From: a virus
Strand: one strand, 5' to 3'
Virus record (IMG/VR): IMGVR_UViG_3300042731_005244
Coordinates: 1 to 41,470 of that record
DNA: 41,470 nt
Each line of letters opens with the position of its first letter. The first letter of the stretch is position 1. Position numbers and translations under genes: made by a program. Positions 1 to 8,039 of the stretch are shown here, piece after piece. The notes beneath the pieces are model-generated. The model ran no database searches. It was not told the origin of the DNA and saw nothing but the letters and a program-made list of their open reading frames with translations.

Positions 1-629
1 TGGCCGAAAAACAACAGATAACACCTGTGAATGCACCAGAGCAAACAGAGGAGCCAAAACGAGAGCTAACCAATGCTGATGTAAAAGGCGACCCCCTGTT
101 TCAAAAAGTTGCTGCCGAGCTTGCAGAGCTGAAAACTCAGATTGCCGCTGAGAAAACAGCACAGCAAAAAGCGGCGGAGGCTGCCGAGGTTGAACGGCTC
201 AAAGAAGCTGGGAAATACGAAGAAGCCATAAAGATGCATACTGCGAAGTTGGAGCAAATGGAAGCCCAGCATAAAGCCGACTTGCTTAGGCGAGATTTGA
301 CAACAGAGCTTGTAAAAGCAGGTGCCAAAAATGATGTGTTCTTAAAGGGAGCTATCGCAGCCTATGATGGCGAAAGCACTATCGCTGAATATGTGCAATC
401 TCTTACAGACAGCGACGAACACAAACCGTTTTTCGGCAGCTTGGAACAATCCAGGCAAACACAACCATCTCCTAGAGCTGCTGCGCCGAATGGAAATACC
501 CAGAAAACCTGGGAGCAGGTAAAGGCCATGGAGAAATCAACAGACCCTAAACAGAGATTAGAGGCAGCGGATATAATTGGCGAATATATGATGGCCAATA
601 ATGGTGAGCTGCCTCCAGGATTGGAGTAA
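1..629 (+). CDS. Scaffold protein (start lies at 41401, across the join)
   Basis: The frame is open from base 1. Its true ATG is at 41401, preceded by AGGGAG at 41391-41396, so across the circular join the protein is about 210 aa and begins MAEKQQ. The first 100 residues or so are highly charged and rich in A, E, K and Q, a long predicted coiled coil. The C-terminal third is less regular and ends in a short acidic helix. Length, composition and position directly before the major capsid gene fit a phage scaffold protein of the GP20-like kind, which guides capsid assembly inside the procapsid and then leaves. The GTG at 27 is in frame but has no ribosome site. Confidence 0.75.
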   Translation, partial: AEKQQITPVNAPEQTEEPKRELTNADVKGDPLFQKVAAELAELKTQIAAEKTAQQKAAEAAEVERLKEAGKYEEAIKMHTAKLEQMEAQHKADLLRRDLTTELVKAGAKNDVFLKGAIAAYDGESTIAEYVQSLTDSDEHKPFFGSLEQSRQTQPSPRAAAPNGNTQKTWEQVKAMEKSTDPKQRLEAADIIGEYMMANNGELPPGLE

Positions 630-634
630 CGTGA

Positions 635-1537
635 ATGTTGAATTATAATTCGCTTATTCAACGCGTGATGAAACCTCGTGTACATAACACCGTGTTTCAA
701 AAAGCGCTTGATGATTTGACTGCAATTTTTGGTATGAACGAAGCAGCCTACGAAGGCGATAGGATTACAGAAAATTTCAAAACCTCGATCACTACTAATG
801 CCGGTGCCTATACTAAGGCAGATGTAAACCCTGCTCCTTTTGACCAGGTATGGGTTAAGCCGTACTGGGATAAAGTCCAATATCATGAGGCGGTTGAGGT
901 TTCCGGGATTGACCTTGCTAACAAACAAGGAGAAAATCCAAAAATCCAACTGATCACAGAAGCGATGGATCAGGGAGCTATCAATCTGTACGAAAAAGTA
1001 TTTGATGGTTGCATGACTCAACTTCGCGCTGATGTGGATAGCAACAATACTTACAGTGATGCTGGTCTATCTAGAACGACTTATCCCACCCTGGCGAGCT
1101 ATGAAGAAGGCACCGATGCTGCTGTGACTCTCGATTATATGCGGGGAGCTCGCAATGCAACTATGCTTGACCACAGCAGGTCTCCTAGAAACGCATACTG
1201 TTGGCTGATTGAGCAGAACGTCATGGACGTGTTTGAGCCACTTGCTAACGCACAGCAGACCTGGAACACGCCTAATCCTTCAAGAGATGCTGAAGTAGAT
1301 TCTGGCCTTCGGCCTATCCGTTCTTGGGAAGGGACTGACACGTGGGTAGTGCCCGGAATGACCGTCGGTGATGTATTCTTTTTGCGCAAACAAGATGTCT
1401 TGATTTGCCCTCATCGTGCGCTCGAAATTGAGCAGGTTCCAAGCGGCAGAGATAGCCTTCTGTGGATCATGCGAGTGGGAATCAACCTGCATGTAATCAA
1501 TCCCGGCTGGCAGGCCAAGATGACGGATAAGGACTAA
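635..1537 (+). CDS. Major capsid protein
   Basis: This 300-aa protein forms the capsid shell. It lies 5 bases after the scaffold stop, with GGAG at 623-626 as ribosome site. The N-terminal part is a charged helical stretch followed by a region rich in aromatic and beta residues (DQVWVKPYWDKV), then helices with conserved-looking WLI and NVMDVF segments, and a C-terminal beta segment (IMRVGINLHVINPGW) like the P-domain strands of HK97-fold coats. Size and order (portal, MuF, scaffold, coat) are standard. No separate protease is visible, in keeping with scaffold-driven assembly. The HK97 fold is inferred from context and composition, not from a motif. Confidence 0.85.
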   Translation: MLNYNSLIQRVMKPRVHNTVFQKALDDLTAIFGMNEAAYEGDRITENFKTSITTNAGAYTKADVNPAPFDQVWVKPYWDKVQYHEAVEVSGIDLANKQGENPKIQLITEAMDQGAINLYEKVFDGCMTQLRADVDSNNTYSDAGLSRTTYPTLASYEEGTDAAVTLDYMRGARNATMLDHSRSPRNAYCWLIEQNVMDVFEPLANAQQTWNTPNPSRDAEVDSGLRPIRSWEGTDTWVVPGMTVGDVFFLRKQDVLICPHRALEIEQVPSGRDSLLWIMRVGINLHVINPGWQAKMTDKD

Positions 1538-1541
1538 TCAA

Positions 1542-1913
1542 ATGGCAATTACAGTTACTAAATTGAGTGGTCCCGCTGTTATTCCTGGTGGGACTGGTGT
1601 TCGGTATGATTTTTCGCTGTTGCTTGATAGCGCACATGCTTCTGGTGGTGAGGCGATTGATCTGACGAGCTATTTTAGCTATATCCATTCAGCAACTATC
1701 AATTCAGTTGATGCCGCTGCGGACCAGGTCTATAAATTTGGTGTTGTGATTCCGTCAGCCGGAACTGCTGTTGCAGCTGATAACGTGCTAATCACTGCGC
1801 ATTACAGCAACGCTGACGAGGGTGCAATGGTAGAGGTAACTGGTGACTTATCAACGGTTGGTGAGCTTACCATTACGGTGGTAGGCAAGGCCTATGTTGA
1901 TACTAGCTGGTAG
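1542..1913 (+). CDS. Probable capsid decoration or head-stabilising protein
   Basis: A 123-aa protein rich in beta-forming and small residues (V, T, A, G, S), with few charges and no cysteine. It looks like a single immunoglobulin-like or jelly-roll beta domain ending in Asp-Thr-Ser-Trp. It starts 4 bases after the major capsid stop and is surely co-transcribed with it. Small beta-rich proteins directly after the coat gene are commonly decoration or cement proteins on the outer shell. No family motif is recognised, so the role rests on position and composition. Confidence 0.5.
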   Translation: MAITVTKLSGPAVIPGGTGVRYDFSLLLDSAHASGGEAIDLTSYFSYIHSATINSVDAAADQVYKFGVVIPSAGTAVAADNVLITAHYSNADEGAMVEVTGDLSTVGELTITVVGKAYVDTSW

Positions 1914-1920
1914 GCTTTAA

Positions 1921-2166
1921 ATGGCTAAAGCCAAAACTAAAAAAGCGATTAAAGCAGTGGCTTTTGATGCGCCATTCAGCGCTGGCGACGTGATGGTTAC
2001 AACCAAACAGATCAATGGGCAGCACGAAGGACAAATGGGAATCGTTATTTCTTGTGATCCGTTCTCTGTGCTGCTTGATTTTGAGGTTGGTCCATTGGCT
2101 GGCAAGCGTATTCGCTGCCCGTATAGCGCAATTAGGCGAGTCAAAAAAGCCAAGGTTCGTAAGTAA
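1921..2166 (+). CDS. Small basic protein of the head operon
   Basis: An 81-aa protein with Lys-rich ends (MAKAKTKKAIKA at the start, RRVKKAKVRK at the end) and a central beta-type segment (GQMGIVISCDPFSVLLDF, then GKRIRCPYSAIRRV). The centre resembles a small SH3/KOW-like barrel, but no firm family match can be made. The basic ends suggest contact with DNA or the acidic inner capsid surface. It sits between the decoration-like gene and an unknown head gene, with an 8-base gap upstream. The call of a real gene is secure from spacing and codon content; the function is unknown. Confidence 0.5.
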   Translation: MAKAKTKKAIKAVAFDAPFSAGDVMVTTKQINGQHEGQMGIVISCDPFSVLLDFEVGPLAGKRIRCPYSAIRRVKKAKVRK

Positions 2167-2207
2167 AAACATTTTTTAGGCGCTCAGGCGAGAGAGGTCA
2201 ACGGTTT

Positions 2208-2858
2208 ATGCCTAAAATAAAATTTTCAGAAATACAAACACTGAAATCAGACGATGCGGTCAAGCTATGGCTGAGAGAAACCCTTGATAAGTTCAGCCCG
2301 GATGATCCTCCATTGCTTAGCGACTGTATCGCCAATTATCATGTTGGCGCTGCTCCATTTATTGTTCACCTCGCAGCGGACGACGAAGAGCGAGCACATC
2401 GAAACCTTGATAGGTTTCGGTGGAAGATAGAGGTACTTTGCGATGAATGGGGGCAAAAGGTCAAGCCTGGCGATATTGTACAGCGTCAACACAAGCGGTC
2501 ATTTAGTTACAAGCCCGGGCGACCAATTCCGGGATCTGAGTTATCCGCAATGAAGATGGACGGCAGGTACGAGGAGGAGCTCATCTATTATACTCCGTTC
2601 GTCGTTGACGATAAAGGGTGCATTGATTGTGGGTTTCACGATGCAATGAACTTTTTAAGTCTGTACGGGGTCCATCCTAATGGACGCAAGCTTACCAGTA
2701 AACAACCGACAAATAAATCGCCTGTATATGACGAGATGAATCCTGACGCTCCTCCAAAACACGTGCACTACCTCAGATACAAAGAGGCCGATAAACACCG
2801 ATACTCACAAATGCCGAAGATTAAAAAGAGTCAAAATCGAGGCGAACTACAGGAATAA
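2208..2858 (+). CDS. Hypothetical protein in the head operon
   Basis: A 216-aa soluble protein that I do not recognise. It is charged and aromatic throughout, opens with a helical region (SDDAVKLWLRETLDKF), has two close cysteines in a CIDCGFHDAMNF segment near residue 140, and ends in a lysine-rich tail. A central basic stretch (QRQHKRSFSYKPGRPIPG) is followed by beta-like segments. No signal peptide or membrane segment is present. Position between coat/decoration and fibre genes suggests a virion or head-assembly role. The upstream bases GAGAGAGG near 2190 give a distant ribosome site. Confidence 0.45.
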   Translation: MPKIKFSEIQTLKSDDAVKLWLRETLDKFSPDDPPLLSDCIANYHVGAAPFIVHLAADDEERAHRNLDRFRWKIEVLCDEWGQKVKPGDIVQRQHKRSFSYKPGRPIPGSELSAMKMDGRYEEELIYYTPFVVDDKGCIDCGFHDAMNFLSLYGVHPNGRKLTSKQPTNKSPVYDEMNPDAPPKHVHYLRYKEADKHRYSQMPKIKKSQNRGELQE

Positions 2859-2861
2859 AAA

Positions 2862-3293
2862 ATGGCAACTCTAACTTTTGTTGACTTCGATTGTTTCGTT
2901 GAAGATCTATTTGAGAAAGTTCACAACCTTGGTTCTGACACTCTCAAGCTCGGCCTAACAAATACAGCCCCTACAGTTGGGACTGATGATGAATGGGCCG
3001 ATATTACAGAGATCTCAGCGGGCAATGGCTATACCGCTGGAGGCGAAACGATTACTATATCAAGTTCGTCCCAAACAGGCGGCAGTTATTCTCTCGTCGG
3101 GTCAGGTACTGTTGTTTGGACCGCGTCAGGTGGTTCTATTGGTCCTTTTCGCTATCTGGTATGGTACAACGATACTGCCACAAATGACGAGTTGATTGGT
3201 TACTACGACTATGGCTCTGCTCTTACTCTCAATGATGGAGATGACCTGACGGTATCAGTTGCTGTGTCATTGTTAACCGCCTCCTTTAGCTAG
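2862..3293 (+). CDS. Small beta-rich virion protein (phage structural family)
   Basis: A 143-aa protein opening with an aromatic acidic helix (FVDFDCFVEDLFEKVHNL), followed by LKLGLTNTAPTVGTDDEWADI, broken here only by my reading into one strand and loop, and then Ser/Thr/Gly-rich beta strands. The pattern of helix, LxLTNTAP and an ITxxNGYTAGG-type segment recurs in many tailed phage structural operons, where the protein is usually annotated as hypothetical structural. It begins 3 bases after the previous stop and lies just before the long fibre gene. A part in capsid decoration or fibre attachment is inference. Confidence 0.5.
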   Translation: MATLTFVDFDCFVEDLFEKVHNLGSDTLKLGLTNTAPTVGTDDEWADITEISAGNGYTAGGETITISSSSQTGGSYSLVGSGTVVWTASGGSIGPFRYLVWYNDTATNDELIGYYDYGSALTLNDGDDLTVSVAVSLLTASFS

Positions 3294-3306
3294 CAAGGGG
3301 GCATCC

Positions 3307-5973
3307 ATGGCGACAACATTTGTTGCACATGCTGACGACAGCTCATCTTATGCATCGTCCGTTATTGTATCTAAACCGACTGGGACAACAGAAGATGACC
3401 TTATGGTTGCGATTGTGTCCCGGAGTTCGTCTGATACATCGGCCCCAAGTTCTACACCTAGTGGTTGGATCCTAATTGGCGAGGTAACTTCTGCAACAAA
3501 TAATTTAGGTTATGTCGGAGCATGGTATAAGTTAGCTGGGAGTTCCGAACCGAGTAGTTACACATGGTCATTTTCTGCGTCTGGCAAAATCCGTGGAGAC
3601 ATATCCTCTTACAGGGGAGGCTTTGACACATCTGACATCGTTGATATATCAGGAACCAGAGCATATTCGGTTAATTCTACATTGTTTCCGTCTGTCACAG
3701 GGCTGACTACATCTGACGATGGCTCTTCTGCTATTTTTTTGGGTGTGCAGTTTAAGACATCTTCTTGCACAGTGACGCCACCGTCTGGGTATAGTGAGGA
3801 CGTTGACACAGGAAATACCAGCGCAGATCTGTGGGTATTTTATTGCAATGGCGAGGAGGATTCAGGAACGTATTTTGCGTCAGCATCGACTCAGACAAAT
3901 AATGCTAAATTCACGGCATCTCTTGTTTTAACTCCAGGGATTGAATCATATGAAGCAGATCTTGGAACAGGAGCACTATCCCTTTCTGATAATAGCATAA
4001 CAGCAGGTGTATCTCGTGATTCGGCTACTGCCGGCACTGGTTCGTTGGCCTTGTCAGGCGGAGGAGTTGACGCAACTCTAACAGTTGCAGCCGATGCTGA
4101 GCTTGAAACAGGAGCACTTGGTCTTACTGGTGGAAATACAACAGCAGTTGTTGACAGAGTTGCCGATCTAGGCACAGGTATTATCACCCTAGGAGCTGGC
4201 GAACCAAGAATTGCCGATGACTTTGAAGCGGACTTAGGTACTGGCGTGATGGTTCTGGGTGCTACTCGCATCAAAGAGCCTGAGGATATTGAAACCGGGG
4301 CGTTGACATTAGGTGCTGATCCATTAGTCACCGCTGGATTGAGTTATCTCGATTACAATCAAGAGCGTTGGTTTGCGTTGGCTGGTGAACGTATTAGGGG
4401 CTGTGTGTTTGCTGATAATTATATCAGCGAATACAGAACTAGGCGAACGGGTGGCACTGTAGCAGGATCTCCAACTTATACGAGTAGTGTGGTTTTAGAC
4501 GGATTTCAGTATATCGTGTATAACGAACAGGCTCTGACTAACACGTTCTCTGCCGTTGTTAAATTCAGCGCAGAATCGGCATCAAGTGGCGTTCTGTTTG
4601 GTACCACATCACCACTATCTGTTGATGGGTGGCGAATACAGGTGGATGCTACAGGGATTAGAGCTAATCACTCAGATGGTACATCGATAGGAACTGAATG
4701 CTCAGTTGATTGTGATTACGCTGACGGAGAGGTACATACTGTAACATATGTAGTTGATATGGTATCAGGCGACCACACGCTTTATGTCGATGCTGACAGT
4801 GATACTCAGTCGACGTCAGCTACTGGCACGATTGGAGCCGGAAGAGAAATAGTTGTAGGAGGTATTGGATTTGCTGGGACGATACAGTCAGCACGATTGT
4901 TCGAGGGTGAGCTCACTGCTCAAGAGCACCTGGTTTATCTCAATGATAATTTGCCATCACTACTATCTGATAGTATTGCAACATATCGATGCGATGCTGT
5001 CTGTGATCAAACAAATCATATATGGTCCCAAACGCTAAACCTCAACGATCTTACAAAGGGAGATGGTGTTTCTGCTGGCTATCCAACCCAAACGGATGAG
5101 CACTATGTTTTTGATGGTGTCGATGACTATGTGTCTGGGTGGCCTACTAGACCGACGACATACACTGATTCGGCTGCGCTAGAAACTACAGGATATCCCT
5201 ATATCCAGCAGGTCAATGACGACACGGTAAAGACATCACTGACCACTAGTGGCTCATTTACAGGCAACCTGTACAACCTTGTATTGTGCACAGGATCTTT
5301 GACCGAGTTAGAGAAAAACCATCTAGAGTATTTGCAGTTAAAACGCACTGAGAGAGGCTATGCTACAGACATAGAAAACGCTCTGATTGTTGATGGAACA
5401 TGTGTTCTTAATCACTATTACGACGAGACTGACACAACTGATGACTATTCGAAAACAAATGCTACTGCCGTTGAAACCGATACAACATGGAATAATGGGC
5501 TAACTTTTCCTTTGCCAACAAGTCTTGTAACAGTAACCGACGAGGCTGCATTGAGGCTGGACAAGCTCACCCTGGCGATATCAGGTCAAGGGCTGGATGA
5601 CACATCAGGCACAGAGTATCTCGTTTACAAAAACGGAAACTACTATCTGACAGTATCTCCGATTGATGCATCTACTTTCCAGGCTGATTTTAATGGTTCA
5701 ACTGCTACTCTTGATAGTAACTCAGTTACACATATATCTGTTACGGCTGTTGATGGTGCTAAGCCTAGGTTTCATGTAAACGGAGAGTACATCACAGAGG
5801 GGTCGTCAACAGTAACTCTAAATAGCGCAACTACTAATAATTTGATCATCGGCAATGACTCTGGCAGTAATCAATTCGCGGGAACCCTTGAGAGGGTACA
5901 CGTGTACAATGCACCGTTGACCAACACTGAAATAAAGCATCTGTATAACCAATCACTGAAGGCATTTCCATGA
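3307..5973 (+). CDS. Long fibre with two LamG/concanavalin-like domains
   Basis: An 888-aa beta-rich protein, probably a virion surface fibre that binds glycans. Residues 1-215 look like a beta-sandwich attachment domain. Residues about 215-345 hold six imperfect short repeats built on a GTG-x-hydrophobic-x-L core (GTGALSL, GTGSLAL, ETGALGL, GTGIITL, GTGVMVL, ETGALTL). Residues about 400-550 and 745-885 look like two LamG-type jelly-rolls, each with an HTVTYVVD- or HISVTAVD-like strand and closing on a helix (LTAQEHLVYLNDN; LTNTEIKHLYNQ). The gene lies in the head rather than baseplate region, so it may decorate the capsid. SD GGGGG at 3297-3301. Confidence 0.6.
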   Translation: MATTFVAHADDSSSYASSVIVSKPTGTTEDDLMVAIVSRSSSDTSAPSSTPSGWILIGEVTSATNNLGYVGAWYKLAGSSEPSSYTWSFSASGKIRGDISSYRGGFDTSDIVDISGTRAYSVNSTLFPSVTGLTTSDDGSSAIFLGVQFKTSSCTVTPPSGYSEDVDTGNTSADLWVFYCNGEEDSGTYFASASTQTNNAKFTASLVLTPGIESYEADLGTGALSLSDNSITAGVSRDSATAGTGSLALSGGGVDATLTVAADAELETGALGLTGGNTTAVVDRVADLGTGIITLGAGEPRIADDFEADLGTGVMVLGATRIKEPEDIETGALTLGADPLVTAGLSYLDYNQERWFALAGERIRGCVFADNYISEYRTRRTGGTVAGSPTYTSSVVLDGFQYIVYNEQALTNTFSAVVKFSAESASSGVLFGTTSPLSVDGWRIQVDATGIRANHSDGTSIGTECSVDCDYADGEVHTVTYVVDMVSGDHTLYVDADSDTQSTSATGTIGAGREIVVGGIGFAGTIQSARLFEGELTAQEHLVYLNDNLPSLLSDSIATYRCDAVCDQTNHIWSQTLNLNDLTKGDGVSAGYPTQTDEHYVFDGVDDYVSGWPTRPTTYTDSAALETTGYPYIQQVNDDTVKTSLTTSGSFTGNLYNLVLCTGSLTELEKNHLEYLQLKRTERGYATDIENALIVDGTCVLNHYYDETDTTDDYSKTNATAVETDTTWNNGLTFPLPTSLVTVTDEAALRLDKLTLAISGQGLDDTSGTEYLVYKNGNYYLTVSPIDASTFQADFNGSTATLDSNSVTHISVTAVDGAKPRFHVNGEYITEGSSTVTLNSATTNNLIIGNDSGSNQFAGTLERVHVYNAPLTNTEIKHLYNQSLKAFP

Positions 5974-6857
5974 ACACTGTGAAATATGATTTTGCATCAA
6001 ATGTTTTGAGGCTGAATTTTCCTGCTCAGTGGGACCCTGCCTTGGTGTCAGCTGCGACTGTTACCGTCACAGATACAGCAGGCACAGAACTACAGGCAGC
6101 TGACGCCGCTACATTGCCAGGCAGCACGACAACAAGAACAGCTGTGTCACGCTTTGCTACTACAATAAATATTCATGCATCATATGCAGGTGATATCTCT
6201 ATTGGAGATCAACTCAAACTAGTTGGCAATGGTGGTTCTGAGGTTGTAATCGTAAAAGGGTACGAACCTATTGATAGGATCGTAGAGATATACGGCACTA
6301 CAGACAACGAGTACGAACGGCTGGCTGGTGTTTATCCGATGTATGCAACGTATACTCTCGATACTACCAATACGACCAACTATCCAAACGGTTCGAACAT
6401 ACGTGTTACATGGACACCTACAGGAGCAGGCAACGCGACTGATCAGATGTTCGAGGTGTTACAGACAGCACTGGAGATAGAAGGGTTTGAAGCCTCTTTC
6501 CGGGCGCTGTATCCGAGAGCTTACGACGTACTTTCCAAAACACCAGGACGGTTTGAGGAGGTGCGAGATGCTGCGGAAATGCGACTATACGTTGATCTTA
6601 GCAGCGATAACCTAGACCTGTATCAAATCAAGGACCAGAGAGTTATCAAGCCTGTAATGATGGCTCTGACTGCGTATATGTATACACTAAACGGAGACAA
6701 AGACATCGAGGATGAGCGCAACGCCTTAAGGGTGGATTACGATGACAGACTTGCATCGCTTAAACGTCTGCCTATATGGGTTGATACTAATCTAGATGGT
6801 ATCCAGGATGAAGAAGAGATTACAACGCATCAAACAACATTTGAGCGAGGATGGTAA
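5970..6857 (+). CDS. Head completion or head-tail adaptor protein
   Basis: A 295-aa protein whose start overlaps the previous stop by 4 bases (ATGA). Residues 1-140 are beta-rich and hydroxyl-rich. Residues 150-270 are helical with aromatic and acidic positions, the usual make-up of connector adaptors. Near residue 270 there is DTNLDGIQDEEE, an EF-hand-like calcium loop, possibly metal-stabilised. Position between the head fibre and the neck/tail-terminator genes fits a head completion protein joined to the portal. The beta N-terminal half is larger than in simple adaptors and may form an added collar or decoration domain. Confidence 0.5.
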   Translation: MNTVKYDFASNVLRLNFPAQWDPALVSAATVTVTDTAGTELQAADAATLPGSTTTRTAVSRFATTINIHASYAGDISIGDQLKLVGNGGSEVVIVKGYEPIDRIVEIYGTTDNEYERLAGVYPMYATYTLDTTNTTNYPNGSNIRVTWTPTGAGNATDQMFEVLQTALEIEGFEASFRALYPRAYDVLSKTPGRFEEVRDAAEMRLYVDLSSDNLDLYQIKDQRVIKPVMMALTAYMYTLNGDKDIEDERNALRVDYDDRLASLKRLPIWVDTNLDGIQDEEEITTHQTTFERGW

Positions 6858-7240
6858 TGATTATTGTTAGTAGCATAGATACATTGGTCGGCCGCGGTGA
6901 TAATCGCGTTAAAGTCCATACTGGCAAGGGCAAATATGCGATTGACTACAAGGATCCAATGACTGCATTGCAGTTGTCAATTTTTAAAAAACTTGGCGTA
7001 ATGAATTTTGAAGAGCGCGTAGATGCCTATATTGAGGGACCTCAAAAAAACAAGAAAACTGCTGGAACGATTGAACCAGTTCTTGGTGTTGATCTCGGCA
7101 GTGGGAAGATACAAAAACAAGAGACAGACCAGGGTTCAGGACGTAGCGCATTACCAGAACGACGGGACGGAGACGATAAAGCCAAGCCGGTTCGTCGAAC
7201 GCGCCGCAAGAAAAAATCGGCAGTGGCAAAAACAAATTAG
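6851..7240 (+). CDS. Hypothetical neck-region protein with basic tail
   Basis: A 129-aa reading frame overlapping the end of the previous gene by 7 bases. Residues 1-65 look like a folded domain (VKVHTGKGKYAIDYKDP, then a helix LQLSIFKKL). From residue 66 it is polar and low in complexity, ending in a strongly basic tail (RRTRRKKKSAVAK). The last 218 bases run over another open frame (7023-7385), which I read as the gp10-like neck gene, so the C-terminal half may be extra read-through coding or real dual coding. The first half is likelier to be functional than the tail. Function unknown. Confidence 0.4.
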   Translation: MVMIIVSSIDTLVGRGDNRVKVHTGKGKYAIDYKDPMTALQLSIFKKLGVMNFEERVDAYIEGPQKNKKTAGTIEPVLGVDLGSGKIQKQETDQGSGRSALPERRDGDDKAKPVRRTRRKKKSAVAKTN

Positions 7241-7385
7241 AGCTGCTTTAAAGGCTTATATCAATGGTGACCTAAAAGAGTTTCATCGCCTTGGCGAGGC
7301 GGTATCTAGAGATATAAACAATACAGTTGATAGAATTGATACGCATCGATTAATGCATTCTATGAGGCATATTCTGAGGGGATAG
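7023..7385 (+). CDS. Neck/tail completion protein, HK97 gp10-like
   Basis: A 120-aa protein in the +1 frame relative to 6851-7240. It has the layout of HK97 gp10-like neck proteins: an N-terminal amphipathic helix (LKKTRKLLERLNQ), a short strand region, a segment VAHYQNDGTETIKPSRFVERA that occupies the place of the family's EFGT...IPPRPF element (quoted here in two parts: VAHYQNDGT and KPSRFVERA), and long C-terminal helices. These proteins link the head connector to the tail terminator. Position just before the terminator supports this. The start is uncertain: ATG 7023 has only weak GAAG upstream; GTG 7101 is an alternative. Confidence 0.5.
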   Translation: MPILRDLKKTRKLLERLNQFLVLISAVGRYKNKRQTRVQDVAHYQNDGTETIKPSRFVERAARKNRQWQKQIRAALKAYINGDLKEFHRLGEAVSRDINNTVDRIDTHRLMHSMRHILRG

Positions 7386-7387
7386 TC

Positions 7388-7522
7388 ATGTGGTATTTAA
7401 AACAACTTTTTCCGTTGAAATACAAAACTGAATATATTGAAAACGGAAAACGACACTATTGTGAGTGGCGCATGTGGTTAGGCAGATGTTTTAACATAGT
7501 GGACACAGAATATGAATCCTAA
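7388..7522 (+). CDS. 44-aa aromatic/basic small protein
   Basis: A short gene from ATG 7388 (GAGGGG at 7376-7381 as ribosome site) to TAA 7520-7522, overlapping the terminator gene by 11 bases. The product begins MWYLKQLFPLKY and contains CEWRMWLGRCFNIV, with two cysteines, five tryptophan/phenylalanine positions and a net positive charge. Small proteins of this composition occur in many phage neck regions and are annotated as hypothetical. The tight overlap on both sides supports a real gene. It has no clear membrane segment. Function unknown. Confidence 0.5.
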   Translation: MWYLKQLFPLKYKTEYIENGKRHYCEWRMWLGRCFNIVDTEYES

Positions 7523-8021
7523 CACAACAATTCGCCCGTGGTTACTGGCCTGCGGCAATCAGTACGGTATAAACGAGGCGTTCTATTTGCGTTGGCCAGA
7601 TGAATCCTGTCGGCCCGAAACGAGGTTTTTCACCTATCGTTTCGAGGGGATGACATCGAAACAACCAGCGCGATATATATCAAACACTGGCTCGGAGTTC
7701 TCAGCAACATACAGGGCAATACAGCCATGGACGACAATGGTTAGAGTTGACCTGTACAATAGCGAAGATGGACTATACGAACTTGCTTCGTGTTGTGCTG
7801 GACTCGACGGTATCGAAGTTTTACAGCGTATTATGAGGAGCGGAGGAGTCGGTGGATTTGAAATGATCGAGCTAGAGGATGATACCGACTTCGACGCTGA
7901 TGAAATAATTTATCACCAGCACATGGTGTTAGAGTTTAACGAAAATGTCGAGCTGGCTCTTACGTTTGACAACGAGGTTGTCGAACAAATCCTATTTGAA
8001 TTAACAATAAACGAGGGTTAA
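7512..8021 (+). CDS. Tail terminator-like protein (LIC12616-type)
   Basis: A 169-aa protein placed between the neck genes and the sheath, where myophages carry the tail terminator. It begins with an Ile-Arg-Pro-Trp-Leu-Leu-Ala-Cys-Gly segment, followed by a YxxFEGMTSKQPARY beta region and a mixed alpha/beta core with a helix IEVLQRIM and an acidic C-terminal strand region. The fold and order resemble the LIC12616 neck/terminator family of small contractile phages. It would cap the tail and join it to the head. The family assignment is from memory of its general pattern and could be wrong. Confidence 0.5.
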   Translation: MNPNTTIRPWLLACGNQYGINEAFYLRWPDESCRPETRFFTYRFEGMTSKQPARYISNTGSEFSATYRAIQPWTTMVRVDLYNSEDGLYELASCCAGLDGIEVLQRIMRSGGVGGFEMIELEDDTDFDADEIIYHQHMVLEFNENVELALTFDNEVVEQILFELTINEG

Positions 8022-8039
8022 TACCCTAAGAGGTAATAA

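Noticed and set aside
362-1021. Minus-strand open frame of 219 codons across scaffold and coat genes
   Set aside because: It lies opposite two well-supported structural genes, has no ribosome site and no neighbour in its direction.
7046-7052. A7 run as a -1 frameshift site in the 6851 gene
   Set aside because: The -1 frame meets a TGA within about ten codons, so it would not reach the 7023 frame; only a +1 or -2 shift would.
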